Source of the DNA: Vibrio furnissii CIP 102972 | Lineage (GTDB): Bacteria > Pseudomonadota > Gammaproteobacteria > Enterobacterales > Vibrionaceae | Length of the DNA stretch: 64,000 bases | Direction of reading: 5' to 3' | Assembly (NCBI RefSeq): GCF_000176175.1 | Contig: NZ_ACZP01000013.1 | Span: forward strand, 372,001 to 436,000 | In this document: positions 26,179 through 33,630 of the stretch, piece by piece | How positions within the stretch are numbered: the first letter of the stretch is position 1 | How the letters are laid out: every line of letters begins with the position of its first letter | The notes under the pieces: generated by a model | Seen by the model: the letters and a program-made list of their open reading frames with translations, nothing else | What the model was told of the DNA's origin: nothing | Databases searched by the model: none | Position numbers and translations under genes: made by a program

Positions 26179-26511
26179 TTAGGGCAGGTACATGCCTAGA
26201 GACACCATCATGTCGTCCAGCTCTTCTTGATGCTGAACCGAGGTCTCAAGCAATTCGTTCAGTTCGTGTTCGGGTAAGGACGATCCAAAAATCATAAAGC
26301 AGCGCCACTGATTTTCCGGTTTGCTGAGCTGGGCAATGAAGTGCTCAAAACTCAATTCTCCTTCTTCGTACACCAAATAATAGGTGATGAGTGTGGTGAG
26401 GCGAGGAAGGCAAGCTTGTTGTGCGAGTGAGGAAGCCGCCAGCAATGTGGTCAAGCGCTCTCTAAGTTCAAGACGAATTTCATTGAGTGAGTAATCGATG
26501 ATATCAGCCAT
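26179..26511 (-). CDS. Hypothetical protein, 110 residues
   Basis: I do not recognise the family. The protein is acidic and predicted helical, starting MADIIDYSLNEIRLEL and ending ETSVQHQEELDDMMVSLGMYLP, with no signal peptide. ATG 26511 has GGAG followed by AAGAG just upstream; an in-frame ATG at 26613 exists but the extension overlaps a small ORF and is poorly supported. A good terminator follows. Likely the last gene of a small minus-strand group after the SDR-like gene. Confidence 0.65.
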   Translation of the reverse strand: MADIIDYSLNEIRLELRERLTTLLAASSLAQQACLPRLTTLITYYLVYEEGELSFEHFIAQLSKPENQWRCFMIFGSSLPEHELNELLETSVQHQEELDDMMVSLGMYLP

Positions 26512-26593
26512 AGCTCTTCTCCAAGCGAGGGGGTTCTTTGAACGTAGCGCAAATTGACGCGCGCGGATACGTTTAACGAAGACTGGTGATTCA

Positions 26594-26698
26594 TTACTTA
26601 ATATACACCACATTTTGCAGCGCTTCTTTTGGGTTGGATACAGGCTGAAATCCCCGTGGTGTGATAAGCGGTTGAAACATCGCCCAAGGAATGGTCAT
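26594..26698 (-). CDS. Putative 34-residue small protein
   Basis: A short ORF between two minus-strand genes with a good start signal: TTGGAGAAG six bases before ATG 26698. The peptide starts MTIPWAMFQPLITPRGF and ends VVYIK. It is neither basic nor membrane-like. It could be a genuine microprotein, or a leader peptide for the gene starting at 26511, 83 bases downstream. Confidence 0.42.
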   Translation of the reverse strand: MTIPWAMFQPLITPRGFQPVSNPKEALQNVVYIK

Positions 26699-26763
26699 CG
26701 AATCTTCTCCAATCGGCCTTGCTCGCTCCCGTGTGAGTTCGGGGGGCGGTTTGGGTTTAATGT

Positions 26764-27696
26764 TTAGGACGCTTGGCGCTCTTGCGCAATGGTTGCCAAT
26801 CCTTGTTCAAAACGTGTCACGGTAAATTCGGGGAAACGGCGCTTAAACTTGTCGGAAATAAACACGTTGTCGACGTGATAGCGAGGTAGCAGCTCAGCCG
26901 CGTCGCGCACGGTTGGGTTGAATTTCCCCGCGATCCAGAGCAGCCAAGGCTTGAGGACACGATAGTTTGGTTTGACGCCAAAGGTTTTCGCTGCCAACTG
27001 GACGAATTCTTGATACGTCAGGCGTTCATCATCGCAAGGTAGATGCCACGTTTGACCATACGTATCGGGCGTGTTGCCCAGTAGAGCCATCGCTCGGCTG
27101 GCATCTGGCGTGTAGATCAGGCTGCGTTTGACATCATCGCGAATAAATAGCTTGGCGGCTTTGCCTGCCAAGAGGTTATCGATGACGGTGCTGTTGGTGA
27201 TGCTTTGTGTTTTCCCCGGGCCATAAAACTCCGGCGCGCGACAAATCATGGCGTCAAGTTGGCCTTGCTGCATGGCATCAAGCAAGAGGGTGGTGATCTG
27301 CGCCCGCACTTTGCCTTTGGCACCATAAGGTTCAAACGGTGCATCTTCTCGTTGCGGGGTGGCCGTTTGTGGGTACATGTATGTGTTGTCGAAGTAGACC
27401 AACTTCGCGCCGTGTTCGATGCACGCATCAATGACGTTGCGCATCAGTACCGGCCATTGTTCCACCCACAACTGCGTATCCATGGGGAGGCCAGCGGTGA
27501 GATAGACAATTTCAGAGCCCGCTACTGCTTGCGAAGTTTGTGCGCGATCCAGCAGGTCGGCAGCCATCAGTTGGTCTGAATCATTGACTTTTTGTGGGTG
27601 GCGGCTGACCAAACGAATCTCGCTGGTAAAGTCGCGTTTCAGGCTCAGTGCTAACTCACGGCCAATCTGACCGTTGGCGCCTAAGATGGTTTGCAT
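26764..27696 (-). CDS. NAD-dependent epimerase/dehydratase-like protein
   Basis: A 310-residue extended-SDR or NmrA-like protein. The N-terminal Rossmann motif GANGQIG is at residues 6-12, and the conserved YFDNTYMYP segment (around residues 105-113) may carry the Tyr region. It probably acts on a sugar nucleotide or small metabolite, or as a redox sensor; no substrate can be assigned. ATG 27696 has GAGGA eight bases upstream. Confidence 0.8.
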   Translation of the reverse strand: MQTILGANGQIGRELALSLKRDFTSEIRLVSRHPQKVNDSDQLMAADLLDRAQTSQAVAGSEIVYLTAGLPMDTQLWVEQWPVLMRNVIDACIEHGAKLVYFDNTYMYPQTATPQREDAPFEPYGAKGKVRAQITTLLLDAMQQGQLDAMICRAPEFYGPGKTQSITNSTVIDNLLAGKAAKLFIRDDVKRSLIYTPDASRAMALLGNTPDTYGQTWHLPCDDERLTYQEFVQLAAKTFGVKPNYRVLKPWLLWIAGKFNPTVRDAAELLPRYHVDNVFISDKFKRRFPEFTVTRFEQGLATIAQERQAS

Positions 27697-27888
27697 ACAG
27701 GATGTCCTCAATTACGCTGGGTGTGATGCTTATCCTAAGGTTAAAGTGAAGTTGAAGGTCAAGCGGCAATGTTTAAATTCCCTTGTCCCTAAAGCAAGAT
27801 TAGATAAATTCCGCAGCACAAGAAGCAGTATTTTGCTTACGAGTGCTTTATAGTCGAGTCATTGCCGACTACGAGAAAGGAGCACGGG

Positions 27889-28395
27889 ATGTCCATCAAA
27901 CATTGGCTGGTCAGTTTTACCCTGCTAGTGCTGAGCGGCTGCAGTACTCACGTTATTCCTTATACGCCAGAGCCTGGGGCATTGACGGAGTCGCCGGATG
28001 TGATCATTGAAGAGGTCATCATGGCGCAGCCAGTCAACCTTCGCCCAGAAACCATCGTCGTGACAAACGAGTACCTGATGCTGGATGACGGTGTAGTGCG
28101 CGAAACGATCACAACATCCCACTCGACGTTTTCCGGCAGTGTGGCCGTCGGGGGCGTTGCGATTCGCGCCAAAGAGAGAAGCTTAAACGTGCATCTCTAT
28201 TTCAATGCATTGCAGACGCCGATGCTGTACCGCCAAAACGAGTGGTACATCGTGCAGCTCAACAATGATTCAGGGCAGGTTGTGAAACGCTTTTACGTGC
28301 GTGATCAACGCAAAGCCGAAGTGTTGATTGATGCGATTACGATGAAAATTCAGCGGGCGCACGCCCTTGCCGAGCAAGCCGCCGACGAGTCATAA
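27889..28395 (+). CDS. Hypothetical lipoprotein
   Basis: A 168-residue predicted lipoprotein with lipobox LSGC (Cys18) after a short hydrophobic stretch (HWLVSFTLLVL). The mature part is rich in beta-prone segments and carries no motif I recognise. ATG 27889 has a strong AAAGGAG upstream. It lies between the SDR-like gene (divergent) and the SIS-domain gene (convergent), with no operon partner. Confidence 0.7.
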   Translation: MSIKHWLVSFTLLVLSGCSTHVIPYTPEPGALTESPDVIIEEVIMAQPVNLRPETIVVTNEYLMLDDGVVRETITTSHSTFSGSVAVGGVAIRAKERSLNVHLYFNALQTPMLYRQNEWYIVQLNNDSGQVVKRFYVRDQRKAEVLIDAITMKIQRAHALAEQAADES

Positions 28396-28468
28396 GGACC
28401 GGCAATCAAGACCATGAGGCAGGCGCGGGACCTGCGCATGGCGTCATCATGCGGTGTGAGGGGAAGCG

Positions 28469-29170
28469 CTATTTAAACTCAAGCGATGAAAAGGTACCGA
28501 AGAACTTGAACAAGCTTTCCAGCTCTTCGAAGTTATCATCGTTGCGCGACTCACGCTGAATCAAAAACAGCAGCAATTCAACGAACAAGAAGCCAATGGT
28601 TCGACTGTGGAAGATCGAATCGACGTCACTCGGCAACACATATTGCGCGTCGCTGTAGATGGCGTACGGGTTAGAATAGGTGTTGGTCACCACCGTGACG
28701 TAGGCTTTTTTACTGTGAAAGTATTTGGTGATATCCAGCACCACTGGGTTGAATCGGTAATACGAGAACGCCAGTAACACGTCATTTTCTTTAATACCCA
28801 GCAACGCCTTGGGCAGCTCACCTTTATCCAACGGCAGCAACACCACTTCCGAGCGATTGTATTTCAAGAGGGTGGAGAAATGGATGGCCAGCGCTCGCGA
28901 TGATGCGGGCCCGACCACGTAAATGGTGCGGCGTTTGTCGGCAATGCGTTTGGCGAGCGCTTCCAACTCATCAATTTTCAATTCTGCGGTAAATTGATCG
29001 ATCAGCAGACTCACGTTACCAATATAGCGCGACGCTTCTTCTTTGGTATCGGTGCCTTGAACCATCGCGCGTGCTTTATTGGCTTCGATAGGGGCGACGA
29101 AGGTTTGGGCGATCTGATCTTGCGTCAGGGCGCTTTTAAATGCGGCGTAGCCGGTGTATCTCACGCACAC
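28469..29170 (-). CDS. SIS-domain protein, apparently RpiR-family lacking its HTH
   Basis: A 233-residue protein whose central part is a sugar-isomerase (SIS) domain (IYVVGPASSRALAIHFSTLL, about residues 84-103), the effector-binding domain of RpiR/MurR regulators. The extreme N-terminus, VRYTGYAAFKSAL, looks like the tail end of the RpiR helix-turn-helix (vRFxxxLGyxGFxxLk), but the rest of that roughly 75-residue domain is missing. The same frame runs into a stop a few codons upstream. Translation would start at GTG 29170, overlapping the stop of the preceding 66-codon ORF by one base (TAGTG). It may be a decayed regulator or a free SIS protein. Confidence 0.6.
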   Translation of the reverse strand: MCVRYTGYAAFKSALTQDQIAQTFVAPIEANKARAMVQGTDTKEEASRYIGNVSLLIDQFTAELKIDELEALAKRIADKRRTIYVVGPASSRALAIHFSTLLKYNRSEVVLLPLDKGELPKALLGIKENDVLLAFSYYRFNPVVLDITKYFHSKKAYVTVVTNTYSNPYAIYSDAQYVLPSDVDSIFHSRTIGFLFVELLLFLIQRESRNDDNFEELESLFKFFGTFSSLEFK

Positions 29171-29370
29171 TAGGTGTCGAATAGGCGTTGTTCTTGCTCA
29201 AGCAACTTATCCTGCTCGTTGAGATCTCGCGCCAGATCGTCTGGTGATTGATAGCCATAATATTTCCACAGCCCATCTTGGGGTAAATGGTATCGGCTGA
29301 CCATCTCATTGAGCCATTCCTTTCGGGTGTCCATCAACATCTGTTTCAGTTGTTGTAATAGTGCGTGCAT
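29170..29370 (-). CDS. Small hypothetical protein, 66 residues, coupled to the SIS gene
   Basis: I do not recognise the product. It is charged and helical (LLQQLKQMLMDTRKEWLNEM, then LARDLNEQDKLLEQEQRLFDT) and does not look like a helix-turn-helix. ATG 29370 has a very strong AGGAGG. Its stop overlaps the GTG of the SIS-domain gene, so the two would be translationally coupled. It is divergent from the AraC-type regulator, which may control it. Confidence 0.6.
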   Translation of the reverse strand: MHALLQQLKQMLMDTRKEWLNEMVSRYHLPQDGLWKYYGYQSPDDLARDLNEQDKLLEQEQRLFDT

Positions 29371-29448
29371 CGCATACCTCCTGACCTGTTTGTGAGAGGT
29401 GCATTGTATGGCGCCATGCAACGGTGCAGGAGTTACATTCGTCTGATG

Positions 29449-29510
29449 ATCAATACTTTTCGCTTATGTTTTGCTAACATCCGCTTCATTGTGGGTTAAT
29501 CAATACTTTT
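29449..29510. promoter_or_regulatory. Direct repeats in the divergent promoter of the AraC gene
   Basis: ATCAATACTTTT occurs at 29449-29460 and again at 29499-29510, exactly 50 bases apart, in the 150-bp divergent region. Spaced direct repeats are the usual form of AraC-family operators, so this is a candidate binding site for the adjacent regulator. Confidence 0.45.
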
Positions 29511-29520
29511 TGAGTGATGT

Positions 29521-30390
29521 ATGAAGGGGAAGTTAGAGCGCGTTCCACAGCGGATTGGTGTGTCATGGCGTTATCGAAAACTCCGTGAAGCGAGTAAAAG
29601 CTACGGGTGGCATTGTCACCATGAGTATGAAATTGCCATTCATCGCAACTTCATCGGACGATGTTTTGTCGGCAACTACGCCAGTGACGTTGACCACAAT
29701 CACATGGTGCTGATTGGCCCAGGATTGCCGCACACCATTTATGCCGACGCACTGATTGATGCTCATGATTTGTGTGAAACTCACGTCATTTGGTTTCAAA
29801 AATCATGGGTGGAGGGGTTGATCGCCCAATGCCCCGAGTTGTCAGCGCTGAACGAGTTATTGGCAAATGCCCAGCAAGGCTTACAGTTTTCGCCGCAAAC
29901 CGGGGAGCAGGTTTGTACTTTATTGGCCGATGTCCTGGAACTGCCGCCCGCTCGACAATTGGCACGGCTGATTGAGACGTTGTGTTTGATGTTGGAAGAT
30001 GAGGAAACGATTCGATTAATCAATCCCATGGTGACGCATTCAGGCAAAGCGCAGAGCCGAACAAACAGCAACATTGAGAAAATCGAAACCTATTTAATGG
30101 CGCACTTTGGCGAAAATATTTCACTCAATGATTTGGCTGAGCATCTGTTTTTAAGTGAAAGCAGCATACGACGTTTATTTACGGATCATTTCAATGAAAG
30201 TTTCACGCAGCGACTCAAGAAGATTCGTTTGAATGTGGCCTGTGACATGCTCGCTCATACCGATGTTCCGGTGAATGTGATTCGCGATAAGGTGGGGTAT
30301 ACAAACCAAGCCAATTTCAATCGCCAGTTTAAAGCGTATAAACGCGTCAGCCCCAGTGAATACCGGTCGGCCATGAAGCGCTATCGTTAG
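29521..30390 (+). CDS. AraC-family transcriptional regulator
   Basis: A 289-residue DNA-binding regulator: an N-terminal cupin-like sensing domain (YGWHCHHEYEIAIH, residues 28-41, then IGPGLPHTIYAD) and a C-terminal double HTH (about residues 190-289) with the signature VGYTNQANFNRQFKAYKRVSPSEYR. The ligand is unknown. It is divergent from the 66-residue ORF and SIS gene, its most likely target. Confidence 0.88.
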   Translation: MKGKLERVPQRIGVSWRYRKLREASKSYGWHCHHEYEIAIHRNFIGRCFVGNYASDVDHNHMVLIGPGLPHTIYADALIDAHDLCETHVIWFQKSWVEGLIAQCPELSALNELLANAQQGLQFSPQTGEQVCTLLADVLELPPARQLARLIETLCLMLEDEETIRLINPMVTHSGKAQSRTNSNIEKIETYLMAHFGENISLNDLAEHLFLSESSIRRLFTDHFNESFTQRLKKIRLNVACDMLAHTDVPVNVIRDKVGYTNQANFNRQFKAYKRVSPSEYRSAMKRYR

Positions 30391-30468
30391 AGAAAAAAGA
30401 AAGGGTCGTGAGAAAGGCGATGGGTTGGGTGAGGTGGGCTGTGTCTATTTGAGGAGCCCAGAAACGGT

Positions 30469-30499
30469 GAAAGCCCGATGTTGGTAGCATCGGGCTTTC
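30469..30499. terminator. Strong hairpin between araC-type gene and rplY
   Basis: Perfect 12-bp stem GAAAGCCCGATG/CATCGGGCTTTC with a 7-base loop, placed between two convergent genes. It probably terminates the AraC-family gene from the left, and possibly rplY read-through from the right. Confidence 0.7.
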
Positions 30500-30545
30500 G
30501 AATTTCTAGATTCTCGGATGGTAAGGCCGATCGTCTTATATATGC

Positions 30546-30567
30546 AAAAGGTTGGATTTAATCCAAC
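30546..30567 (-). terminator. Intrinsic terminator of rplY
   Basis: On the minus strand: GTTGGAT-TAA-ATCCAAC followed by CTTTTGC, 19 bases after the rplY stop. Confidence 0.65.
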
Positions 30568-30585
30568 TAATTCCTTGGTAGGGAA

Positions 30586-30864
30586 TTAGATACGGATGAA
30601 GTCCATGTGTTCAACTTTTGGCTTGAACGCGTGACGTTGAACGTCTTGTGGCTTAACCTTAACTTCAGCGCCATCGATCACAAGAACGATTGCTTCGTAG
30701 AATTCAGGTTTGTCCATCTGGTTCACGATGTCATCGTGGTTCAGAGTGATTGATACTGGCGCAGCTTCACCACCGTAAACGATAGCAGGGAAGTTGCCAG
30801 TGTTACGTAGGCGGCGGCTCGCACCTTTACCTAGCTCAGTACGTACTACTGCTTCAAATTTCAT
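30586..30864 (-). CDS. rplY: 50S ribosomal protein L25
   Basis: A 92-residue protein of the large ribosomal subunit that binds 5S rRNA. The N-terminus [21 protein letters not shown] and the PAIVYGG segment are diagnostic, and the short form without a C-terminal CTC extension matches the enteric/Vibrio L25. I start at ATG 30864 (GAGAG upstream); the in-frame GTG/ATG at 30879 only adds a few residues. In E. coli, rplY lies next to yejH/radD, rsuA and bcr; the same genes follow here after an insertion of three genes. Confidence 0.95.
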   Translation of the reverse strand: MKFEAVVRTELGKGASRRLRNTGNFPAIVYGGEAAPVSITLNHDDIVNQMDKPEFYEAIVLVIDGAEVKVKPQDVQRHAFKPKVEHMDFIRI

Positions 30865-31155
30865 AGTATTTACTCTCAAATTAGTAAATTAGTCATGTCA
30901 CAGCGACAATGCGACCTTGTCACCGTGGTAAAGTTTCGATGTCAACAAAGCGTTAGCATCAAAACGAGCGCGGATACTACCATTCAAATGCGCTTCCGGC
31001 AATAGAAAAACATGGGCAAACACGCTGTTGGGCGTGGATTTAACCAATGTTTGCTGCTTTCACCACCTCACTTTGTTTCAAGGCGGCTTTTGGGGGGCGA
31101 CAATCACGCCGCGCCTTTTGCCTTAAACAATCACGAGGATATGAGGGGCAGGGCG

Positions 31156-32502
31156 TTACAAAGTCGGTTGTTTGAGCCTTAAAACGGCGGACAATCCGCC
31201 CAGTTTGCTGCGTGAAAGGGTGAGCGCGCCCTGATAGCTGTGCGCCATTTCACTCACAATGTTCAAGCCCAATCCGGTGCCGGGCTGTGTTTCGTCGAGG
31301 CGCACGCCGCGTTTGACTGCGTCATGAAGTTTGCTGTCGTCAATGCCGGGGCCATCGTCCTCGATACAGATCTCAACCCATTTTTTATCGACGACGCGGC
31401 TGTGCACGCGAATCAGCGAATGCGCCCATTTATAGCTGTTTTCCAACAGGTTCCCCGCCATCTCATCAAAGTCGGTGGTGTCGACGGCGACTTCGACGTC
31501 AGAGTCGAGTTCGTTGACTAACACAATCTCTCGTTCTGCGTAGACTTTATCGAATGCCATGGCAATCCGATCGACCCGCTCGCCGGGGCAAGTTTTCACC
31601 GCCAGAATATTCGCCGAACCGGCCATGCGGGCGCGGCCAAGGTGGTAATCAATCTGGTTTTGAATCTGCGTAATCGGCTGTAGCAAGGTGTCGCGTTGCT
31701 CTGGCGGCAAGGACGCCACCTCGTTCTTTAACACCGACAGCGGCGTTTTTAGCGCGTGTGAGAGGTTGCCTGCATGATTGCGAGCGCGTTCAAGCAGCTC
31801 CTGATAATGAAACAGCAGGGCGTTGAGATCGTTCACCAACGGCGAAATCTCTTTCGGATAGGTTTCATCCAGCCCCGATTGTTCCCCTTTACGCAGCGCC
31901 ACCAGCTCTTTTTGCATTTTACCTAATGGCCACAACGACCAAGAGATCTGCGCCGAAATTAACACCAAAACACCGATAAACAGCATGCCCAAAATCACCC
32001 ATAACTGGCTCACAACTTGGTTTAGGGTCGCCATAATGGGGGCTTCATCAACACCGATCACAATTGAAATCGGGTTGGAAAACTCGGGCAAGTACACCGT
32101 GCGCGTTAAAATGACCAGCGGTTCATCTTTTGCGCCCAGATAGGTAGTTTTCAAGCCATGGTCGTGCTTGGTCAGCGCTTTATCCCATAACGAGCGAGAG
32201 CGCAATTCTTGGCTGCCGACACTAGCGGTCCAATACAGGCCGCTGTAGGGTTGATAAAACCGTGGGTCAGACAAACGAATCGCCAGGCTCAAACTGCCGC
32301 GATTGTTGGCTTCGAGGTTGGCGGTGATTTCGTCCATCGACAGGCGTAACTGGGTTTTGACATCCGACACCAGATAGTCTTTCACCAAGCTGGGAATGAT
32401 GTAACCGGCAGATAGGATCATCGCGCTCAGCCACAACGTGGCCGCTAACAATAAGCGGCTTTTGAGGCTGAGACGCTTGAACGGCGACGTTCTATTCGGC
32501 AT
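31156..32502 (-). CDS. carS: Sensor histidine kinase, CarS/VprB-like
   Basis: A 448-residue membrane sensor kinase. TM segments lie at about residues 16-37 and 167-187 around a periplasmic sensing domain, followed by HAMP-like and dimerisation regions with the phospho-acceptor His249 (NLSHALKTPLSVL), an N-box (NLLENSYKWA) and G-boxes (DDGPGID and GTGLGLNI). It resembles PhoQ-type kinases. In V. cholerae the matching pair is CarRS/VprAB, which responds to calcium and controls lipid A glycylation and biofilm; identity is inferred from gene order. It overlaps carR by 11 bases. Confidence 0.8.
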   Translation of the reverse strand: MPNRTSPFKRLSLKSRLLLAATLWLSAMILSAGYIIPSLVKDYLVSDVKTQLRLSMDEITANLEANNRGSLSLAIRLSDPRFYQPYSGLYWTASVGSQELRSRSLWDKALTKHDHGLKTTYLGAKDEPLVILTRTVYLPEFSNPISIVIGVDEAPIMATLNQVVSQLWVILGMLFIGVLVLISAQISWSLWPLGKMQKELVALRKGEQSGLDETYPKEISPLVNDLNALLFHYQELLERARNHAGNLSHALKTPLSVLKNEVASLPPEQRDTLLQPITQIQNQIDYHLGRARMAGSANILAVKTCPGERVDRIAMAFDKVYAEREIVLVNELDSDVEVAVDTTDFDEMAGNLLENSYKWAHSLIRVHSRVVDKKWVEICIEDDGPGIDDSKLHDAVKRGVRLDETQPGTGLGLNIVSEMAHSYQGALTLSRSKLGGLSAVLRLKQPTL

Positions 32503-33151
32503 GCAGTTGATACCCTAAACCGCGCACGGTTTTGATGATGTTCGGCGCGATCTTTTTGCGGATTCGGCCGATAAACACTTCGATGGTGTTGGAGTCGCGA
32601 TCAAAATCTTGCTTGTAAATGTGCTCCACCAACTCAGTGCGAGAAATGACTTTTTCGGGGTTATGCATAAAGTAGGCGACCACCTTGTATTCCAACGCGG
32701 TGAGGTTGATGGCTTGTCCACGCCACATCACTTTGGAGCTGCGCGTGTCGAGGCTCAAATCGCCAATTTGCATCACCGGTGAGGCGTTGCCTGATGCTCG
32801 GCGCAGTTGCGCACGAATGCGCGCGATGAGTTCCACCATTTCAAACGGTTTGGTGAGGTAATCGTCGGCCCCTGCGTTTAACCCTTCCACTCGCTGGGTT
32901 AAGGTGTCGCGCGCGCTGAGAATGACCACAGGCGTGTTAATGTTCTCATCACGAATGCCTTTCAAGACGGTCAACCCATCAAGTTTGGGTAGGCCAAGGT
33001 CGAGGACAATCACATCCCATTCTTCAGACGTGGCGCGGTAAAGCGCATCAATGCCGTCTTGCGACAATTCGGGCACCCAGCCGGTCTGTTCAAGCGATGC
33101 AATGATTTGTTCACCCAGGCGAGCGTCGTCTTCCACTACCAATATTTTCAT
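32492..33151 (-). CDS. carR: OmpR-family response regulator, CarR/VprA-like
   Basis: A 219-residue regulator: a receiver domain with the phospho-acceptor Asp51 (VIVLDLGLPKLDG) and the conserved lysine in DDYLTKPFE, then a winged-helix DNA-binding domain ending VRGLGYQLHAE. It is the partner of the overlapping kinase gene. Assignment to CarR/VprA rests on the PhoP-like sequence and the neighbouring PepSY gene. Confirmed targets such as almEFG are outside the window. Confidence 0.82.
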   Translation of the reverse strand: MKILVVEDDARLGEQIIASLEQTGWVPELSQDGIDALYRATSEEWDVIVLDLGLPKLDGLTVLKGIRDENINTPVVILSARDTLTQRVEGLNAGADDYLTKPFEMVELIARIRAQLRRASGNASPVMQIGDLSLDTRSSKVMWRGQAINLTALEYKVVAYFMHNPEKVISRTELVEHIYKQDFDRDSNTIEVFIGRIRKKIAPNIIKTVRGLGYQLHAE

Positions 33152-33160
33152 GATGTGTCT

Positions 33161-33550
33161 CTATTTTTTGATGACGTCGAGGACGTTACGTCCACGAATA
33201 GACATTAGCTCAAGGGTGGCGGCGTTGTATTCCACACGAATCACTTTATTGTCATAAACCAGTTTCAGTTCATAAACCCATTCATCATCGTCTTCATCCA
33301 GTTCTACCTTAATAACGCGTCCATTTAACTGTTGGTCGATGGCGGCATACAACTCGGAGAACGGGCGAATTTTGCCTTGGCGAACGGCTTCAAACACTTC
33401 GTCTTGGTCTTCGTCGATTTTGACGCGCGCCCCTTCTTTGTAGGCGTCTTGGATAAATTCATGCGATACATCGTCGCCCGCGAAAGCTGGCAGAGAAAGG
33501 CTGCTGCAAAGAGCAAGGCATGCGAACGCTTTCATGTGTCGATTCAACAT
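33161..33550 (-). CDS. PepSY-domain periplasmic protein upstream of carRS
   Basis: A 129-residue secreted protein. The signal peptide ends at about ...SLPAFA, and the mature part is very acidic (DEDQDEVFEA, VELDEDDDEW) and carries a PepSY-like repeat (ELYAAIDQQLNGRVIKVELD...YELKLVYDNKVIRVEYNAATLELMSIRG). Such small PepSY proteins often accompany two-component systems, perhaps as periplasmic modulators or metal-binding inhibitors. It is nine bases before carR and probably co-transcribed. I prefer ATG 33550 (AGGTAG upstream); ATG 33535 is an alternative with a shorter n-region. Confidence 0.8.
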   Translation of the reverse strand: MLNRHMKAFACLALCSSLSLPAFAGDDVSHEFIQDAYKEGARVKIDEDQDEVFEAVRQGKIRPFSELYAAIDQQLNGRVIKVELDEDDDEWVYELKLVYDNKVIRVEYNAATLELMSIRGRNVLDVIKK

Positions 33551-33630
33551 ATTAGCTACCTGTTCAGTCACATGCCGTCAGTATATAAAAATGAAAATGA
33601 ATAGAAAGTGAATCAACCGTGTTGCGGCGA

